Assembly (NCBI GenBank): GCA_003001795.1
Contig: PVNI01000007.1
Span: forward strand, 62,001-126,000
From: Actinomadura viridilutea
GTDB taxonomy: Bacteria > Actinomycetota > Actinomycetes > Streptosporangiales > Streptosporangiaceae
Length of the DNA: 64,000 nucleotides
Direction of reading: 5' to 3'
The notes under the pieces are model-generated. The model was not told where the DNA came from, did not search any database, and worked only from the letters and a program-made list of their open reading frames with translations. Within the stretch, counting starts at the first letter, position 1; every line of letters starts with the position of its first letter. The translations under genes were made by a program, and so were the position numbers. Positions 32,808 through 44,990 of this stretch are shown here, in pieces.

Positions 32808-35645
32808 GTGCATGACCGACTCATCGTGCGTGGAGCACGCGAGCACAACCTGAAGGACGTCTCGCTGGACCTGCCGCGGGACTCTCTGATCGTGTTCACC
32901 GGGCTGTCCGGTTCCGGCAAGTCGAGTCTGGCGTTCGACACGATCTTCGCCGAGGGGCAGCGCCGGTACGTGGAGTCGCTGTCGGCCTACGCCCGCCAGT
33001 TCCTCGGCCAGATGGACAAGCCCGACGTCGACTTCATCGAGGGCCTGTCCCCGGCGGTGTCGATCGACCAGAAGTCGACCAGCAAGAACCCGCGCTCCAC
33101 GGTCGGCACGATCACCGAGGTCTACGACTACCTGCGGCTGCTGTACGCGCGCATCGGCCGCCCCCACTGCCCGGTGTGCCGCCGGCCGATCAGCCGCCAG
33201 GCGCCGCAGCAGATCGTGGACCGGGTGCTGGAACTGGAGGAGGGCACCCGGTTCCAGGTGCTCGCCCCGGTGATCCGCGGCCGCAAGGGCGAATACGTCG
33301 AGCTGTTCCGCGAGCTGCAGTCCAAGGGGTACTCGCGGGCCATGGTGGACGGGCGGATGGTCCGCCTCGACGACCCGCCCAAGCTCAAGAAGCAGGAGAA
33401 GCACGACATCTCCGTGATCGTCGACCGGCTGACGGTGAAGCAGTCGGCGCGCCAGCGGCTGGCCGACTCGGTGGAGACCGCGCTCGGCCTGTCCGGGGGC
33501 ACGATCGTGCTGGACTTCGTCGACCTCCCCGAGGACGACGAGAACCGCACCCGGATGTACTCCGAGCACCTGTACTGCCCCTACGACGACCTGTCGTTCG
33601 ACGAGCTGGAGCCCCGCTCGTTCTCCTTCAACTCCCCCTACGGCGCCTGCCCCGACTGCACCGGCCTCGGCACCCGCATGGAGGTCGACCCCGAGCTGGT
33701 CGTGCCCGACCCGTCCCTCACCCTGGGGGAGGGCGCCATCCAGCCGTGGTCGAACGGGCACGTCAGCGACTACTTCCTGCGGCTGCTGTCGGCGCTGGGC
33801 GACGCCATGGGCTTCGACCTGAACACCCCCTGGGAGAAGCTCCCGGCCAAGGCGCGCAAGGCGATCCTGCACGGCCATTCGACGCAGGTGCACGTCCGCT
33901 ACAGGAACCGCTACGGCCGCACCCGCTCGTACTACACCTCCTACGAGGGCGTCATCCCCTACATCCAGCGGCGGCACTCCGAGGCCGAGAGCGACGCGAC
34001 CCGCGAGCGCTTCGAGGGCTACATGCGGGAGATCCCGTGCCCGTCCTGCGGCGGCGCGCGCCTCAAGCCGTACGTGCTGGCGGTCACCGTGGGCGGCAAG
34101 TCGATCGCCGAGGTCGCGGCCATGCCGATCGGCGAGTGCGCCAAGTTCCTGTTGTCGCTGGAGCTGACCGAACGGGAGCGGCACATCGCCGAGCGCGTCC
34201 TCAAGGAGGTCAACGCGCGCCTGGGCTTCCTGCTGGACGTCGGCCTGGACTACCTCAGCCTGGACCGCGCCTCGGCCACCCTGGCCGGGGGCGAGGCGCA
34301 GCGCATCCGGCTGGCCACCCAGATCGGGTCCGGGCTGGTGGGCGTGCTGTACGTGCTGGACGAGCCGTCCATCGGCCTGCACCAGCGCGACAACCAGCGC
34401 CTCCTGGAGACCCTGCTGCGGCTGCGCGACATGGGCAACACGCTGATCGTCGTCGAGCACGACGAGGACACCATCCGGGCCGCCGACTGGGTGGTCGACA
34501 TCGGCCCGCGCGCGGGCGAGCACGGCGGCCGCATCGTGGTGTCCGGCCCGGTCGAGGAGCTGCTGCGCAGCGAGGAGTCCCTGACCGGCGCCTACCTGTC
34601 GGGCCGCCGGGAGATCCCGGTGCCGCGGGTCCGCCGGCCCCGGCAGAAGGGCCGGGAGATCGTCGTCAAGGGCGCCCAGCAGAACAACCTGCGCAACGTG
34701 GACGTGGCGTTCCCCCTCGGGGTGTTCACCGCGGTCACCGGCGTGTCCGGGTCCGGCAAGTCCACGCTGGTCAACGACATCCTCTACAACGCGCTGGCCA
34801 AGCAGCTGCACGGGGCCAAGACCGTGCCCGGCAAGCACCGCCGGGTCACCGGCGTCGACCAGCTCGACAAGGTGGTGCACGTCGACCAGTCGCCGATCGG
34901 GCGGACGCCCCGGTCGAACCCGGCCACCTACACCGGGGTGTTCGACCACATCCGCAAGCTGTTCGCGCAGACCGCCGAGGCCAAGGTGCGCGGCTACCAG
35001 CCGGGCCGGTTCTCCTTCAACGTCAAGGGCGGCCGCTGCGAGAACTGCTCCGGCGACGGCACCATCAAGATCGAGATGAACTTCCTGCCGGACGTCTACG
35101 TGCCCTGCGAGGTCTGCCACGGCGCCCGCTACAACCGGGAGACCCTGGAGGTCCACTACAAGGGCAAGACGATCGCCGAGGTCCTCGACATGCCGATCGA
35201 GGAGGCCGCCGAGTTCTTCGAGCCGATCAGCGCGATCCACCGGCACCTGAAGACGCTCAACGACGTGGGCCTGGGCTACGTGCGGCTCGGCCAGCCCGCG
35301 CCCACCCTGTCGGGCGGGGAGGCCCAGCGCGTCAAGCTGGCCGCCGAACTGCAGCGCCGGTCCACCGGCCGCACCGTCTACGTGCTGGACGAGCCCACCA
35401 CCGGCCTGCACTTCGAGGACATCCGCCGCCTGCTCGGCGTGCTCAACGGCCTGGTCGACAAGGGCAACACGGTCATCGTCATCGAGCACAACCTCGACGT
35501 GATCAAGACCGCCGACTGGATCATCGACATGGGCCCCGAGGGCGGCTCCCGGGGCGGCACCGTCGTCGCCGCCGGCACGCCGGAGGACGTGGCGAAGGTC
35601 GAGGCCAGCCACACCGGCAAGTTCCTCGCGAAGATCTTGGGCTGA
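32808..35645 (+). CDS. uvrA: Excinuclease ABC subunit A
   Basis: UvrA is the ABC-type damage-recognition ATPase of nucleotide excision repair and loads UvrB on lesions. The 945-aa protein has Walker A boxes GLSGSGKSS (residues 31-39) and GVSGSGKST (about 645-653). It has signature motifs LAGGEAQR and LSGGEAQR, Walker [13 protein letters not shown] and [12 protein letters not shown], and Cys pairs of its zinc modules ([33 protein letters not shown]). The start is the GTG at 32808 ([15 protein letters not shown]), which matches the usual UvrA N-terminus; a GTG at 32766 would add 14 residues. An SOS-like box lies upstream and two hairpins follow. Confidence 0.97.
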   Translation: MHDRLIVRGAREHNLKDVSLDLPRDSLIVFTGLSGSGKSSLAFDTIFAEGQRRYVESLSAYARQFLGQMDKPDVDFIEGLSPAVSIDQKSTSKNPRSTVGTITEVYDYLRLLYARIGRPHCPVCRRPISRQAPQQIVDRVLELEEGTRFQVLAPVIRGRKGEYVELFRELQSKGYSRAMVDGRMVRLDDPPKLKKQEKHDISVIVDRLTVKQSARQRLADSVETALGLSGGTIVLDFVDLPEDDENRTRMYSEHLYCPYDDLSFDELEPRSFSFNSPYGACPDCTGLGTRMEVDPELVVPDPSLTLGEGAIQPWSNGHVSDYFLRLLSALGDAMGFDLNTPWEKLPAKARKAILHGHSTQVHVRYRNRYGRTRSYYTSYEGVIPYIQRRHSEAESDATRERFEGYMREIPCPSCGGARLKPYVLAVTVGGKSIAEVAAMPIGECAKFLLSLELTERERHIAERVLKEVNARLGFLLDVGLDYLSLDRASATLAGGEAQRIRLATQIGSGLVGVLYVLDEPSIGLHQRDNQRLLETLLRLRDMGNTLIVVEHDEDTIRAADWVVDIGPRAGEHGGRIVVSGPVEELLRSEESLTGAYLSGRREIPVPRVRRPRQKGREIVVKGAQQNNLRNVDVAFPLGVFTAVTGVSGSGKSTLVNDILYNALAKQLHGAKTVPGKHRRVTGVDQLDKVVHVDQSPIGRTPRSNPATYTGVFDHIRKLFAQTAEAKVRGYQPGRFSFNVKGGRCENCSGDGTIKIEMNFLPDVYVPCEVCHGARYNRETLEVHYKGKTIAEVLDMPIEEAAEFFEPISAIHRHLKTLNDVGLGYVRLGQPAPTLSGGEAQRVKLAAELQRRSTGRTVYVLDEPTTGLHFEDIRRLLGVLNGLVDKGNTVIVIEHNLDVIKTADWIIDMGPEGGSRGGTVVAAGTPEDVAKVEASHTGKFLAKILG

Positions 35646-35652
35646 CGCACGG

Positions 35653-35670
35653 GCGAGGGACGCCCCTCGC
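35653..35670 (+). terminator. First hairpin after uvrA
   Basis: GCGAGGG (35653-35659) and CCCTCGC (35664-35670) form a 7-bp stem with a 4-nt loop, 8 bp after the uvrA stop. The tight loop and position support intrinsic termination. Confidence 0.55.
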
Positions 35671-35688
35671 GGAGGTGCAAGCGAACTG

Positions 35689-35729
35689 GCTCGAAGGGAG
35701 CAGTTCCCCGACACCGGCTCCCTTCGAGC
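35689..35729 (+). terminator. Second, 13-bp hairpin after uvrA
   Basis: GCTCGAAGGGAGC (35689-35701) and GCTCCCTTCGAGC (35717-35729) match perfectly over 13 bp with a 15-nt loop. It lies between uvrA and the Rieske gene. It may be a back-up terminator. The mixed base composition also allows a regulatory site for the next gene. Confidence 0.5.
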
Positions 35730-35852
35730 GGCCCCGTCCCGCGGCCTCCCCGTGCCGTGTCCGAGAATGGTTCTGCTTTGAACCAATGGGGGAGCCGGAA
35801 CGTGCTCCTGGTGAAAGTGACAACGGACGTCTCGAGGGACGGAGGACACGGC

Positions 35853-36323
35853 ATGGCACAGGAGCCCGCACCGCGGACGGAATCCGCCGAGCGGCCACCT
35901 GGGGAAGGCGAGACCCGGCGCGGGGTCCTGTTCGGCGTCGGCCTGGCGGGGGCGGCCGGGGTGCTCGCGGCGTGCGGCGGGTCGGGCGGCGGCTCCGGCG
36001 GCCAGGGCTCCGGCGGGGAGGGCTCCGGGGGCGCCGGCTCCGCCCTGGGCGAGACCGCCGCGATCCCGGTCGGCGGCGGCAAGGTGTTCAAGGCCCAGAA
36101 GGTCGTGGTGACCCAGCCGCAGCAGGGGCAGTTCAAGGCGTTCGACGTGACCTGCCCGCACCGCGGCTGCCCGGTCGACGCGGTGGACGGGGGCACGATC
36201 AACTGCCCGTGCCACGGCAGCAAGTTCAGCATCGACGACGGCTCGGTGGTCAGCGGCCCCGCCAAGAAGGGGCTGACCGCCAAGCAGGTCACCGTGCAGG
36301 GCGATCAGATCACCTTGGCCTGA
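35853..36323 (+). CDS. Tat-exported Rieske [2Fe-2S] lipoprotein
   Basis: This 156-aa protein has a twin-Arg signal ([10 protein letters not shown]) followed by a lipobox LAAC at about residues 36-39, then a Gly/Ser-rich tether ([14 protein letters not shown]). The C-terminal Rieske domain has cluster motifs CPHRGC and CPCHGS (C-x-H-x2-C and C-x2-H), which bind one [2Fe-2S]. It is a small membrane-tethered electron carrier on the outer face, of the stand-alone Rieske family found in actinomycetes. The partner is unknown. The ATG at 35853 follows GGAGGAC (35841-35847). Not part of a bc1 operon. Confidence 0.88.
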   Translation: MAQEPAPRTESAERPPGEGETRRGVLFGVGLAGAAGVLAACGGSGGGSGGQGSGGEGSGGAGSALGETAAIPVGGGKVFKAQKVVVTQPQQGQFKAFDVTCPHRGCPVDAVDGGTINCPCHGSKFSIDDGSVVSGPAKKGLTAKQVTVQGDQITLA

Positions 36324-36489
36324 CGGGGTGCCCGAGGACGGGGGAGCGGTCCCGGCGGGCGGACGGCGGCGCACGAGCGCGGCGCCGTCGCCCGCCCCGT
36401 GGGCGGCCGGCGGCGCGGCGCGCGAACGCGAATGCCGCGGCATCGGACGGGTGGTGGCGCCGATCGCCAGGGCTACTAGGCTTTCTGGC

Positions 36490-38544
36490 GTGGCAGATCC
36501 GGCGACCTACCGACCCGCACCGGGATCCATCCCCGAGTCCCCCGGGGTGTACAGGTTCCGCGACGAGCACGGCCGGGTCGTCTACGTGGGCAAGGCCAAG
36601 AACCTGCGTTCCCGTCTGAACTCCTACTTCACCGACTTCGCCGGGCTGCATCCGCGCACCCAGACGATGCTGCAGACCGCCGCGCAAGTCGACTGGACGG
36701 TGGTGAGCACCGAGGTCGAGGCGCTGCAGCTGGAGTACTCCTGGATCAAGGAGTTCGACCCGCGGTTCAACGTCCGCTACCGCGACGACAAGTCCTATCC
36801 CTACCTGGCCGTCACCCTGGACGAGGAGTTCCCGAGGGTGATGGTGATGCGCGGAGCCAAGCGCAAAGGGGTGCGCTACTTCGGGCCGTACTCCCACGCC
36901 TGGGCGATCCGCGAGACGGTCGACCAGCTGCTGCGCGTGTTCCCGGTGCGCACCTGCCGCCCCGGCGTGTTCAAGCGGCAGCGCCAGCTCGACCGGCCGT
37001 GCCTGCTCGGCTACATCGGCAAGTGCTCGGCGCCCTGCGTGGGCCGCGTCACCGCCGAGGAGCACCGGCGGCTCGCCGAGGACTTCTGCGACTTCATGGC
37101 GGGCGACACCGCGCGCTTCGTCAAGCGCCTGGAGGCCGAGATGCGCGCGGCCGCGGCCGAGCAGGAATACGAGCGGGCCGCCCGGCTGCGCGACGACATC
37201 CGCGCCCTGGAGCGGGCGCTGGAGAAGCAGGCCGTGGTCCTCGGCGACCGCACCGACTGCGACATGATCGCCTTCGCCGAGGACGAGCTGGAGGCCGCCG
37301 TCCAGGTGTTCTACGTGCGCGGCGGCCGGATCCGCGGGCAGCGCGGCTGGGTGGTCGACAAGGTCGAGGCGGTCACCACCGCCGACCTGGTCGAGCACTT
37401 CCTCATCCAGATCTACGGCGAGAGCGAGGCGGTGCCGCGCGAGGTCTGCGTGCCCGCGCTGCCGCCGGACGTCGACGCGATGACCGAGCTGCTGGCCGAG
37501 CGGCGCGGCGGGCCCGTGCGGCTGCGGGTGCCCAAGCGCGGCGACAAGAAGGCCCTGCTCGACACCGTCGAGCGCAACGCCGTGGAGGCCCTCAAGCAGC
37601 ACAAGACCCGCCGGGCCGGCGACCTGACCACGCGCAGCCGGGCGCTGCGCGAGATCCAGGAGGCCCTGGAGCTGGACGAGGCGCCGCTGCGCATCGAGTG
37701 CTACGACGTGTCCAACCTGCAGGGCACCAACGTGGTCGCGTCCATGGTGGTGTTCGAGGACGGGCTGGCCCGCAAGAGCGAGTACCGCCGGTTCGCCGTC
37801 AAGGCCGTCGACGGCCAGGACGACGTCCGCTCCATCCACGAGGTGATCACCCGCCGGTTCCGGCGCTATCTGGCCGAGAGCGCGAAGGGCGGCGAGCTCG
37901 ACACCCTGAGCGACCGCCAGGCGGAGAACGCGCACCAGCCGATCGACCCCGAGACCGGCAAGCCCCGCAAGTTCGCCTACCCGCCCAACCTGGTGGTGGT
38001 GGACGGCGGCCCGCCCCAGGTGGCGGCGGCGCAGCGGGCCCTTGACGAGCTGGGCGTCGACGACGTGGCGGTGTGCGGCATCGCCAAGCGGCTGGAGGAG
38101 ATCTGGCTGCCGGGCGAGCCCGACCCGGTGATCCTGCCGCGCAACAGCGAGGGCATGTTCCTGATGCAGCGGGTCCGCGACGAGGCGCACCGGTTCGCGA
38201 TCGCCTACCACCGGCAGCGGCGGTCCAAGGCGATGACGGCCAGCGAGCTGGACGGCGTGCCCGGCCTCGGCCCGGCCCGCCGGGCCGCGCTGCTCAAGCA
38301 CTTCGGCTCGGTGAAGCGGCTGAAGGAGGCGACGCCGGAGCAGGTCGCCGAGGTCCCCGGCATCGGGCTGCGCAGCGCCCAGGCCATCCTCGCCGCCCTG
38401 CACGGCGCCGTTCCCGCTCCCGCGTCCGGCTCGCACGAGGCCGGCGCGTCCGGAACGGGGGCGAAGACGTCCGATGCCGACACGGCCGGTTCGAACGAGG
38501 CCGGCGCGCGCACGCCGACGGGGGAGGGGCGCGCCGGTGACTGA
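36490..38544 (+). CDS. uvrC: Excinuclease ABC subunit C
   Basis: UvrC makes both incisions in nucleotide excision repair. The 684-aa protein has the GIY-YIG nuclease (residues 17-95; [25 protein letters not shown]) and a UVR motif for UvrB binding (about 215-245; [18 protein letters not shown]). Its RNase H-like endonuclease domain has [12 protein letters not shown] and [10 protein letters not shown], and there are tandem HhH motifs ([31 protein letters not shown]). The last 50 residues are a variable Ala/Gly/Ser tail. The start GTG at 36490 lies only about 10 bp after a TACTAG -10-like box (36474-36479), so the mRNA may be leaderless or nearly so. Confidence 0.96.
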   Translation: MADPATYRPAPGSIPESPGVYRFRDEHGRVVYVGKAKNLRSRLNSYFTDFAGLHPRTQTMLQTAAQVDWTVVSTEVEALQLEYSWIKEFDPRFNVRYRDDKSYPYLAVTLDEEFPRVMVMRGAKRKGVRYFGPYSHAWAIRETVDQLLRVFPVRTCRPGVFKRQRQLDRPCLLGYIGKCSAPCVGRVTAEEHRRLAEDFCDFMAGDTARFVKRLEAEMRAAAAEQEYERAARLRDDIRALERALEKQAVVLGDRTDCDMIAFAEDELEAAVQVFYVRGGRIRGQRGWVVDKVEAVTTADLVEHFLIQIYGESEAVPREVCVPALPPDVDAMTELLAERRGGPVRLRVPKRGDKKALLDTVERNAVEALKQHKTRRAGDLTTRSRALREIQEALELDEAPLRIECYDVSNLQGTNVVASMVVFEDGLARKSEYRRFAVKAVDGQDDVRSIHEVITRRFRRYLAESAKGGELDTLSDRQAENAHQPIDPETGKPRKFAYPPNLVVVDGGPPQVAAAQRALDELGVDDVAVCGIAKRLEEIWLPGEPDPVILPRNSEGMFLMQRVRDEAHRFAIAYHRQRRSKAMTASELDGVPGLGPARRAALLKHFGSVKRLKEATPEQVAEVPGIGLRSAQAILAALHGAVPAPASGSHEAGASGTGAKTSDADTAGSNEAGARTPTGEGRAGD

Positions 38545-38701
38545 CACGGGCCCGCTGATACGCCCGCCGGCGACCTGCGCCAGCGGGCGAAGCGGGCGGC
38601 GCGGGTCCGCCGACCGCCCTGGTGCGCACGGGGGCGCGCAAAGGCGGTGGCGCGGTGGGTACGGAGACGGGCACGCGCGGCGAGCACAGGGGGAGGCCGA
38701 C

Positions 38702-39580
38702 ATGGGCACCGACACGCGGATCCCGGACATCGTGATCATCACCGGCATGTCCGGAGCGGGCCGCAGCACGGCCGCCAAGTCGCTGGAGGACCTGGAGTGG
38801 TTCGTCGTCGACAACCTGCCGCCGGGGCTGCTGGCCACCATGGCCGACCTGGGCGGCCGGGTGAAGGACGCGGTGCCCCGCATCGCCGTGGTCGTCGACG
38901 TGCGCAGCCGCGCCTTCACCGAGGACCTGCACTCGGCCATCGCCGAGCTGGAGACGCGCGGCGTCCACCCCCGCGTGGTGTTCCTGGAGGCCAGCGACGC
39001 CGACCTGGTCCGCCGGTTCGAGAGCGTGCGGCGCCCGCACCCGCTGCAGGACGACGGGCGCCTCGTCGACGGCATCGCCCGCGAGCGCGAGCTGGTCCGC
39101 GAGGTGCGCGCCGAGGCCGACCTGGTGATCGACACCAGCGGGCTCAACGTGCACGAGCTGCGCGCCAAGATCGTGAGCTTCTTCGGCGACGACACCGGCG
39201 AGTCCAGCCTGCGCGCCACCGTGGTGTCGTTCGGCTACAAGTACGGCCTGCCCGTCGACGCCGACCTGGTGGTCGACTGCCGCTTCCTGCCCAACCCGCA
39301 CTGGGTGCCCGAGCTGCGGCCCAAGACCGGGCGCGACGCGGCGGTCCGCGACTACGTGCTGGCGCAGCGCGGCGCCAAGGAGTTCCTGGACGCCTATACC
39401 GAGGTGCTGCGGCTGCTGGCCGAGGGCTACGAACGGGAGGGCAAGCACTACGTGACGCTGGCCGTGGGGTGTACCGGAGGCAAGCACCGCAGCGTCGCCA
39501 TCGCCGAGCAGCTCGGCGCGCGCCTGCGGAACGAGGGCATCGACGTGCAGGTCGCCCACCGCGACCTCGGCCGTGAGTGA
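38702..39580 (+). CDS. rapZ: RNase adapter protein RapZ
   Basis: RapZ is a P-loop protein linked to GlmS/small RNA control in enterobacteria; its role in actinobacteria is not settled. The 292-aa protein has a modified Walker [10 protein letters not shown] (15-23), with Arg in place of the usual Lys. It also has the DNLPPGLL motif and the C-terminal signature [17 protein letters not shown]. The ATG at 38702 follows GGGGGAGGCC. It overlaps yvcK by 8 bp. The 157 bp from uvrC to this start contain no separate gene. Confidence 0.95.
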   Translation: MGTDTRIPDIVIITGMSGAGRSTAAKSLEDLEWFVVDNLPPGLLATMADLGGRVKDAVPRIAVVVDVRSRAFTEDLHSAIAELETRGVHPRVVFLEASDADLVRRFESVRRPHPLQDDGRLVDGIARERELVREVRAEADLVIDTSGLNVHELRAKIVSFFGDDTGESSLRATVVSFGYKYGLPVDADLVVDCRFLPNPHWVPELRPKTGRDAAVRDYVLAQRGAKEFLDAYTEVLRLLAEGYEREGKHYVTLAVGCTGGKHRSVAIAEQLGARLRNEGIDVQVAHRDLGRE

Positions 39581-40607
39581 CGGGCGGGCCGCGGGCGCGG
39601 CGGCGGACCCCTCGGGGCCGCGGGTCGTCGCGCTCGGCGGCGGTCACGGACTGTACGCGTCCCTGTCGGCGCTGCGCCGCGTCACCGACCGGCTCTGCGC
39701 GGTCGTCACGGTCGCCGACGACGGGGGCTCCAGCGGGCGGCTGCGCCGCGAGCTGGGCGTGCTGCCGCCCGGCGACCTGCGCATGGCGCTGGCCGCGCTG
39801 TGCGGCGACGACGAGTGGGGCCGCACGTGGCGCGACGTCGTCCAGCATCGCTTCCGCAGCGAAGGCGCCCTGCACGAGCACGCCGTCGGCAACCTGCTCA
39901 TCGTCGCGCTGTGGGAGCTGCTCGGCGCCCAGGCCCTGACCGGCGGCGGCCTCGCCGACGGCGCCGGCGCGCCCGTCACGGACCCCACCGTCGCCGGACT
40001 GGACTGGGTGGGGCGGCTGCTGGGCGCGCACGGCCGGGTGCTGCCGATGGCCTCCGTCCCGCTCGACATCGTCGCGCAGGTGCGCGGCGCCGACCCCGCC
40101 GCGCCCGACGCCGTCACCGAGGTCAAGGGGCAGGTGGCGTGCGCCAAGACGCCCGGCAAGGTGCTGAGCGTGTCGCTGGTGCCGTCCGACCCGCCCGCCT
40201 GCCCGGAGGCGGTGCGCGCCGTCGAGGAGGCCGACTGGGTGGTGTTCGGCCCCGGCTCCTGGTTCACCAGCGTGCTGCCGCACCTGAAGGTTCCCGAGCT
40301 GGCGCGCGCCCTGACCGAGACCAAGGCCCGCCGCATCGTCGCCCTCAACCTCGCACCGCAGCCCGGCGAGACCGACGACTTCTCGCCGCAGACCCACCTG
40401 GAGGTGTTGCAGGACCACGCGCCCGACCTGCGCGTGGACGTGGTCGTCGCCGACCGCGGGGTGGTGGACGACCCCGCGGCCCTGGACAAGGCCGTCCAGG
40501 ACCTCGGCGGACGGCTGCTGCTGGCCGACGTCGCCGCCGACGACGGGTCGCCGCGTCACGATCCCGCCCGGCTGGCCCAAGCCTTCGTGAAGATTTTCCG
40601 TGAGTGA
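39573..40607 (+). CDS. yvcK: Gluconeogenesis factor YvcK/CofD-like protein
   Basis: This 344-aa protein of the CofD/YvcK family binds UDP-sugars in other bacteria and affects cell wall and carbon metabolism. Landmarks are [17 protein letters not shown] at the N-terminus, [42 protein letters not shown] and [15 protein letters not shown]. The GTG start at 39573 lies within rapZ, 8 bp from its stop, giving translational coupling. The rapZ-yvcK-whiA order is conserved in Gram-positives. Confidence 0.95.
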   Translation: MSDGRAAGAAADPSGPRVVALGGGHGLYASLSALRRVTDRLCAVVTVADDGGSSGRLRRELGVLPPGDLRMALAALCGDDEWGRTWRDVVQHRFRSEGALHEHAVGNLLIVALWELLGAQALTGGGLADGAGAPVTDPTVAGLDWVGRLLGAHGRVLPMASVPLDIVAQVRGADPAAPDAVTEVKGQVACAKTPGKVLSVSLVPSDPPACPEAVRAVEEADWVVFGPGSWFTSVLPHLKVPELARALTETKARRIVALNLAPQPGETDDFSPQTHLEVLQDHAPDLRVDVVVADRGVVDDPAALDKAVQDLGGRLLLADVAADDGSPRHDPARLAQAFVKIFRE

Positions 40608-40667
40608 GGCCCGGCCGGGCCGACATCGGCCAGACTGCTGGGAGTCCACAAGGGGGAGGGTTCATCT

Positions 40668-41648
40668 ATGGCGATGACCGGTGTGGTGAAGGACGAGCTG
40701 AGCAGGCTGTCGATCATGAAGCCCTGCTGCCGCAAGGCGGAGGTGTCGACGCTGCTGCGCTTCGCCGGCGGCCTGCACCTGGTCAGCGGGCGGATCGTGA
40801 TCGAGGCCGAGGTCGACACCGGGGCGGCCGCGCGGCGGCTGCGCAAGGACATCGCCGAGGTGTTCGGGCACACCTCGGACGTGGTGGTGCTCGCGCCCAG
40901 CGGGCTGCGCAAGGGCAACCGGTACGTGGTCCGGGTGTTCCGCGACGGCGAGTCGCTGGCCCGGCAGACCGGGCTGATCGACAACAACGGGCGTCCGGTG
41001 CGCGGGCTGCCCCGGCACGTGGTCGCGGGCGCGGCCTGCGACGCCGAGTCGGCCTGGCGGGGGGCGTTCCTGGCGCACGGCTCGCTGACCGAGCCCGGCC
41101 GGTCGATGTCGCTGGAGGTGACCTGCCCCGGGCCGGAGGCCGCGCTCGCCCTGGTCGGCGCCGCCCGCCGGCTGAAGATCCACGCCAAGGCGCGCGAGGT
41201 GCGCGGCGTCGACCGGGTGGTGGTGCGCGACGGCGACGCCATCAGCGCCCTGCTCACCCGCCTCGGGGCCCACGACAGCGTGCTGGCGTGGGAGGAGCGG
41301 CGGATGCGCCGCGAGGTGCGCGCCACCGCCAACCGGCTCGCCAACTTCGACGACGCCAACCTGCGCCGCTCGGCGCGCGCCGCGGTCGCCGCCGGCGCCC
41401 GGGTCGCGCGGGCGCTGGAGATCCTCGGCGACGACGCCCCCGAGCACCTGGTCAACGCGGGCAAGCTGCGGCTGGAGCACAAGCAGGCCTCGCTGGAGGA
41501 GCTCGGCCAGCTCGCCGACCCGCCGCTGACCAAGGACGCCATCGCCGGCCGCATCCGCCGCCTGCTGGCCATGGCCGACAAGCGCGCCCAGGACCTGGGC
41601 ATCCCCGGGACCGAGGCCAACCTCACCGCCGAGATGCTCGCCCCCTGA
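40668..41648 (+). CDS. whiA: Sporulation/cell-division regulator WhiA
   Basis: WhiA acts with WhiB to start sporulation septation in streptomycetes. The 326-aa protein has the N-terminal LAGLIDADG-like homing-endonuclease-derived domain ([21 protein letters not shown] through [12 protein letters not shown]) with no catalytic acid pair expected. A C-terminal helix-turn-helix ([31 protein letters not shown]) follows. The ATG at 40668 follows GGGGGAGGG. It is 60 bp after yvcK and likely in the same operon. Its presence supports a sporulating actinomycete. Confidence 0.97.
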   Translation: MAMTGVVKDELSRLSIMKPCCRKAEVSTLLRFAGGLHLVSGRIVIEAEVDTGAAARRLRKDIAEVFGHTSDVVVLAPSGLRKGNRYVVRVFRDGESLARQTGLIDNNGRPVRGLPRHVVAGAACDAESAWRGAFLAHGSLTEPGRSMSLEVTCPGPEAALALVGAARRLKIHAKAREVRGVDRVVVRDGDAISALLTRLGAHDSVLAWEERRMRREVRATANRLANFDDANLRRSARAAVAAGARVARALEILGDDAPEHLVNAGKLRLEHKQASLEELGQLADPPLTKDAIAGRIRRLLAMADKRAQDLGIPGTEANLTAEMLAP

Positions 41649-41736
41649 CCGCATCCGGCCATCGCGGCCGCGGCGGGGCCGGGCGTCCCCGTCCCGCCCC
41701 CCGGAGTTCACGAGCCGTTCGCCGGGCGGTGGTCGG

Positions 41737-42478
41737 GTGCCGCGCATGCGTGCCTACCTCGCCATCGCCGTGCGCAGTCCCGGAGACCGCGTCGACCCGG
41801 CGCTGCTCGCCGCCGCCCGCCGGTCGATCGCCGAGGCCGTGCCGGTGCCGCCGGACCGCTGGCGCACCGCCGAACGGATCTCCCCCGACGGCGGCGCCGC
41901 GCCGCCGGCCTGGACGAACGAGCCGTCCGAGGCGCCCTTCCCCGACCCGATCCTCCTCTCCGGCGACCGGGCCCTCGGCTACTGCGGCCACTTGGGCGGC
42001 AAGGGCGACGCCGACGCGCTGCTGGGCGCCGACCGGCTCGACGAAGGCGTCGACCTCGGCGGCTGCTTCTCGGTGTTCCGGGTCGGGCCGGACGGCATGG
42101 AGGCGGCCACGTCGATCACCCGGGCCTGCCCCGTCTACCGCGCCGAGGCGGGCGGGCCGCGGTTCGCCGCGTCCGCTACGCGACTGGCGCCGCCGGCGGC
42201 GCCGCGCCGCCCGGGCCGAGGGCGCCGCCGGGTTCAACTGGCGCAAGTCGTACGGAAAGGAGCTCGCCGACATCTTCCGCGAGCACATCCCGGACGCGCC
42301 GTCCGAGCTGTTCTCCATCCTCGACCGGGGCGCGGTGGAACGGCGCCTCGCCGAGGTGCCGCCGCGCCGTCCGGGCCAGAGCTGGAACCTGCTCACCCTG
42401 GCCGCGCTGTTGCCGGGGTCCTGGCGCGGTCCTGAGCCGTCCGACCCGCCCGATGTCGAGATCCCCATCCCGAGGTGA
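41737..42478 (+). pseudogene. Broken asparagine-synthase-like gene (frameshift and internal deletion)
   Basis: The first frame (GTG at 41737 to about 42180) encodes some 145 residues resembling the N-terminal glutamine-amidotransferase-like part of asparagine-synthase relatives (GYCGHLGGKGDADALLGADRL, then LGGCFSVFRVGPDGMEAATS). After about 42180 that frame turns Arg-rich. The sensible sequence moves to another frame ending at 42478 (FNWRKSYGKELADIFREH, SELFSILDRGAVERRLAEVP, WNLLTLAALLPGSW), like the extreme C-terminus of such enzymes. The ATP-pyrophosphatase core is absent. The simplest reading is an internal deletion plus frameshift. Family naming is tentative; the frame change is clear. 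Confidence 0.55.
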
Positions 42479-42572
42479 AAGCCGCGCCGACCGCGGCGTC
42501 GGCCCCGTTCCCGGCGGCCCCCGGATCACCCGTGCGGGGGAGGCGCGGCCACCCGCGTTTCACCGCCCGCCG

Positions 42573-42601
42573 GTGTCAGGGCGGCGGCACCGGATTAGAT
42601 A
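42573..42601 (+). promoter_or_regulatory. Candidate promoter of the gap operon
   Basis: GTGTCA (42573-42578) and TAGATA (42596-42601) are 17 bp apart, giving reasonable -35 and -10 elements about 100 bp before gap. A GGTAGACAAGCG element shared with the rbpA upstream region lies between this promoter and the gene (42636-42647). Confidence 0.4.
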
Positions 42602-42602
42602 G

Positions 42603-43703
<1,101 letters not shown>

Positions 43704-43796
43704 CCCGCCCGACGGCCACGCCGCCCGCCGCGCGTCCGGCCCCTCCGCGGGGCGCGGGCCGCGCGGCGGGCGCCTGTGAAAGGGACATCCACTGCG

Positions 43797-44984
43797 ATGC
43801 GCACCATTGACGATCTCGATGTCGCGGGGCGGCGGGTGCTGGTCCGCTCGGACCTGAACGTCCCGCTGGAGAACGGAAAGATCACCGACGACGGGCGGAT
43901 CCGCGCCAGCGTGCCGACGATCAAGGCGCTGCGCGACCGGGGCGCCCGGGTCGTCGTCTGCGCCCACCTGGGCCGCCCCAAGGGCCAGGTGAAGCCGGAG
44001 TTCTCGCTGGCCCCCGTGGCCGCGCGGCTCGGCGAGCTGCTCGGCGCGGACGTGCGGTTCGCCTCCGACGTCGTCGGCGACTCGGCCCGCGCCACCGTCG
44101 AGGGCCTGGCCGACGGCGAGGTGGCGCTGCTGGAGAACCTGCGCTTCGAGCCCGGCGAGACCAGCAAGGACGACGCCGAGCGCGGCGCGTTCGCCGACCG
44201 CCTGGCCGCCCTCGCCGAGCTGTACGTGGGCGACGGGTTCGGCGCCGTGCACCGCAAGCACGCCAGCGTCTACGACGTGCCGCAGCGGCTGCCGCACGCC
44301 GCCGGCGGGCTGATCGCCGCCGAGGTGGACGTGCTCAAGCGCCTCACCGAGGACGTGGCCCGCCCGTACGCGGTCGTGCTCGGCGGCTCCAAGGTCTCCG
44401 ACAAGCTCGGCGTCATCGACAACCTGCTCGGCAAGGCCGACCGGATCCTCGTCGGCGGCGGCATGGTGTTCACCTTCCTGGCCGCCCAGGGCCACGAGGT
44501 CGGCAAGAGCCTGCTCGAACGCGACCAGCTCGACACCGTCCGCGGCTACCTGCGGCGGGCCGAGGAGTCCGGCGTGGAGATCGTGCTGCCGGTGGACGTG
44601 GTGGCCGCCGCCGCGTTCGCCGCCGACGCCGAGCACTCGGCGGTGCCCGTCGACGCCATCCCGGCCGACCGGCTCGGGCTGGACATCGGCCCGGAGTCCG
44701 GCAAGCTGTTCGCCGCCAAGCTGGCGGGCGCCGCCACGGTGTTCTGGAACGGCCCGATGGGCGTGTTCGAGATGGAGCCGTACTCGCACGGCACCCGCGC
44801 CGTCGCCCAGGGGCTCATCGACTCCGGCGCGTTCACCGTCGTCGGCGGCGGCGACTCGGCCGCGGCGGTGCGGCGCCTCGGCTTCGACGAGGGCGCGTTC
44901 TCGCACATCTCGACCGGCGGCGGCGCCAGCCTGGAGTACCTCGAAGGCAAGACGCTGCCCGGCCTGAAGGCTCTGGAGGACTGA
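43797..44984 (+). CDS. pgk: Phosphoglycerate kinase
   Basis: PGK makes ATP from 1,3-bisphosphoglycerate. The 395-aa protein has [24 protein letters not shown] (substrate site), [39 protein letters not shown] and the nucleotide loop [13 protein letters not shown]. The ATG at 43797 ([19 protein letters not shown]) is the canonical start; a GTG at 43776 is an unlikely alternative. There is a 93-bp gap to gap and 6 bp to tpiA. Confidence 0.97.
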   Translation: MRTIDDLDVAGRRVLVRSDLNVPLENGKITDDGRIRASVPTIKALRDRGARVVVCAHLGRPKGQVKPEFSLAPVAARLGELLGADVRFASDVVGDSARATVEGLADGEVALLENLRFEPGETSKDDAERGAFADRLAALAELYVGDGFGAVHRKHASVYDVPQRLPHAAGGLIAAEVDVLKRLTEDVARPYAVVLGGSKVSDKLGVIDNLLGKADRILVGGGMVFTFLAAQGHEVGKSLLERDQLDTVRGYLRRAEESGVEIVLPVDVVAAAAFAADAEHSAVPVDAIPADRLGLDIGPESGKLFAAKLAGAATVFWNGPMGVFEMEPYSHGTRAVAQGLIDSGAFTVVGGGDSAAAVRRLGFDEGAFSHISTGGGASLEYLEGKTLPGLKALED

Positions 44985-44990
44985 CGACCG

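Noticed and set aside
35689-35729. The 13-bp inverted repeat considered as an insertion-sequence end
   Set aside because: There is no transposase and no second copy or target-site duplication nearby; a terminator or regulatory hairpin is simpler.
32718-36443. A 1241-codon minus-strand frame across uvrA and the Rieske gene
   Set aside because: It is an antisense shadow of uvrA; the low-complexity composition shows no family.
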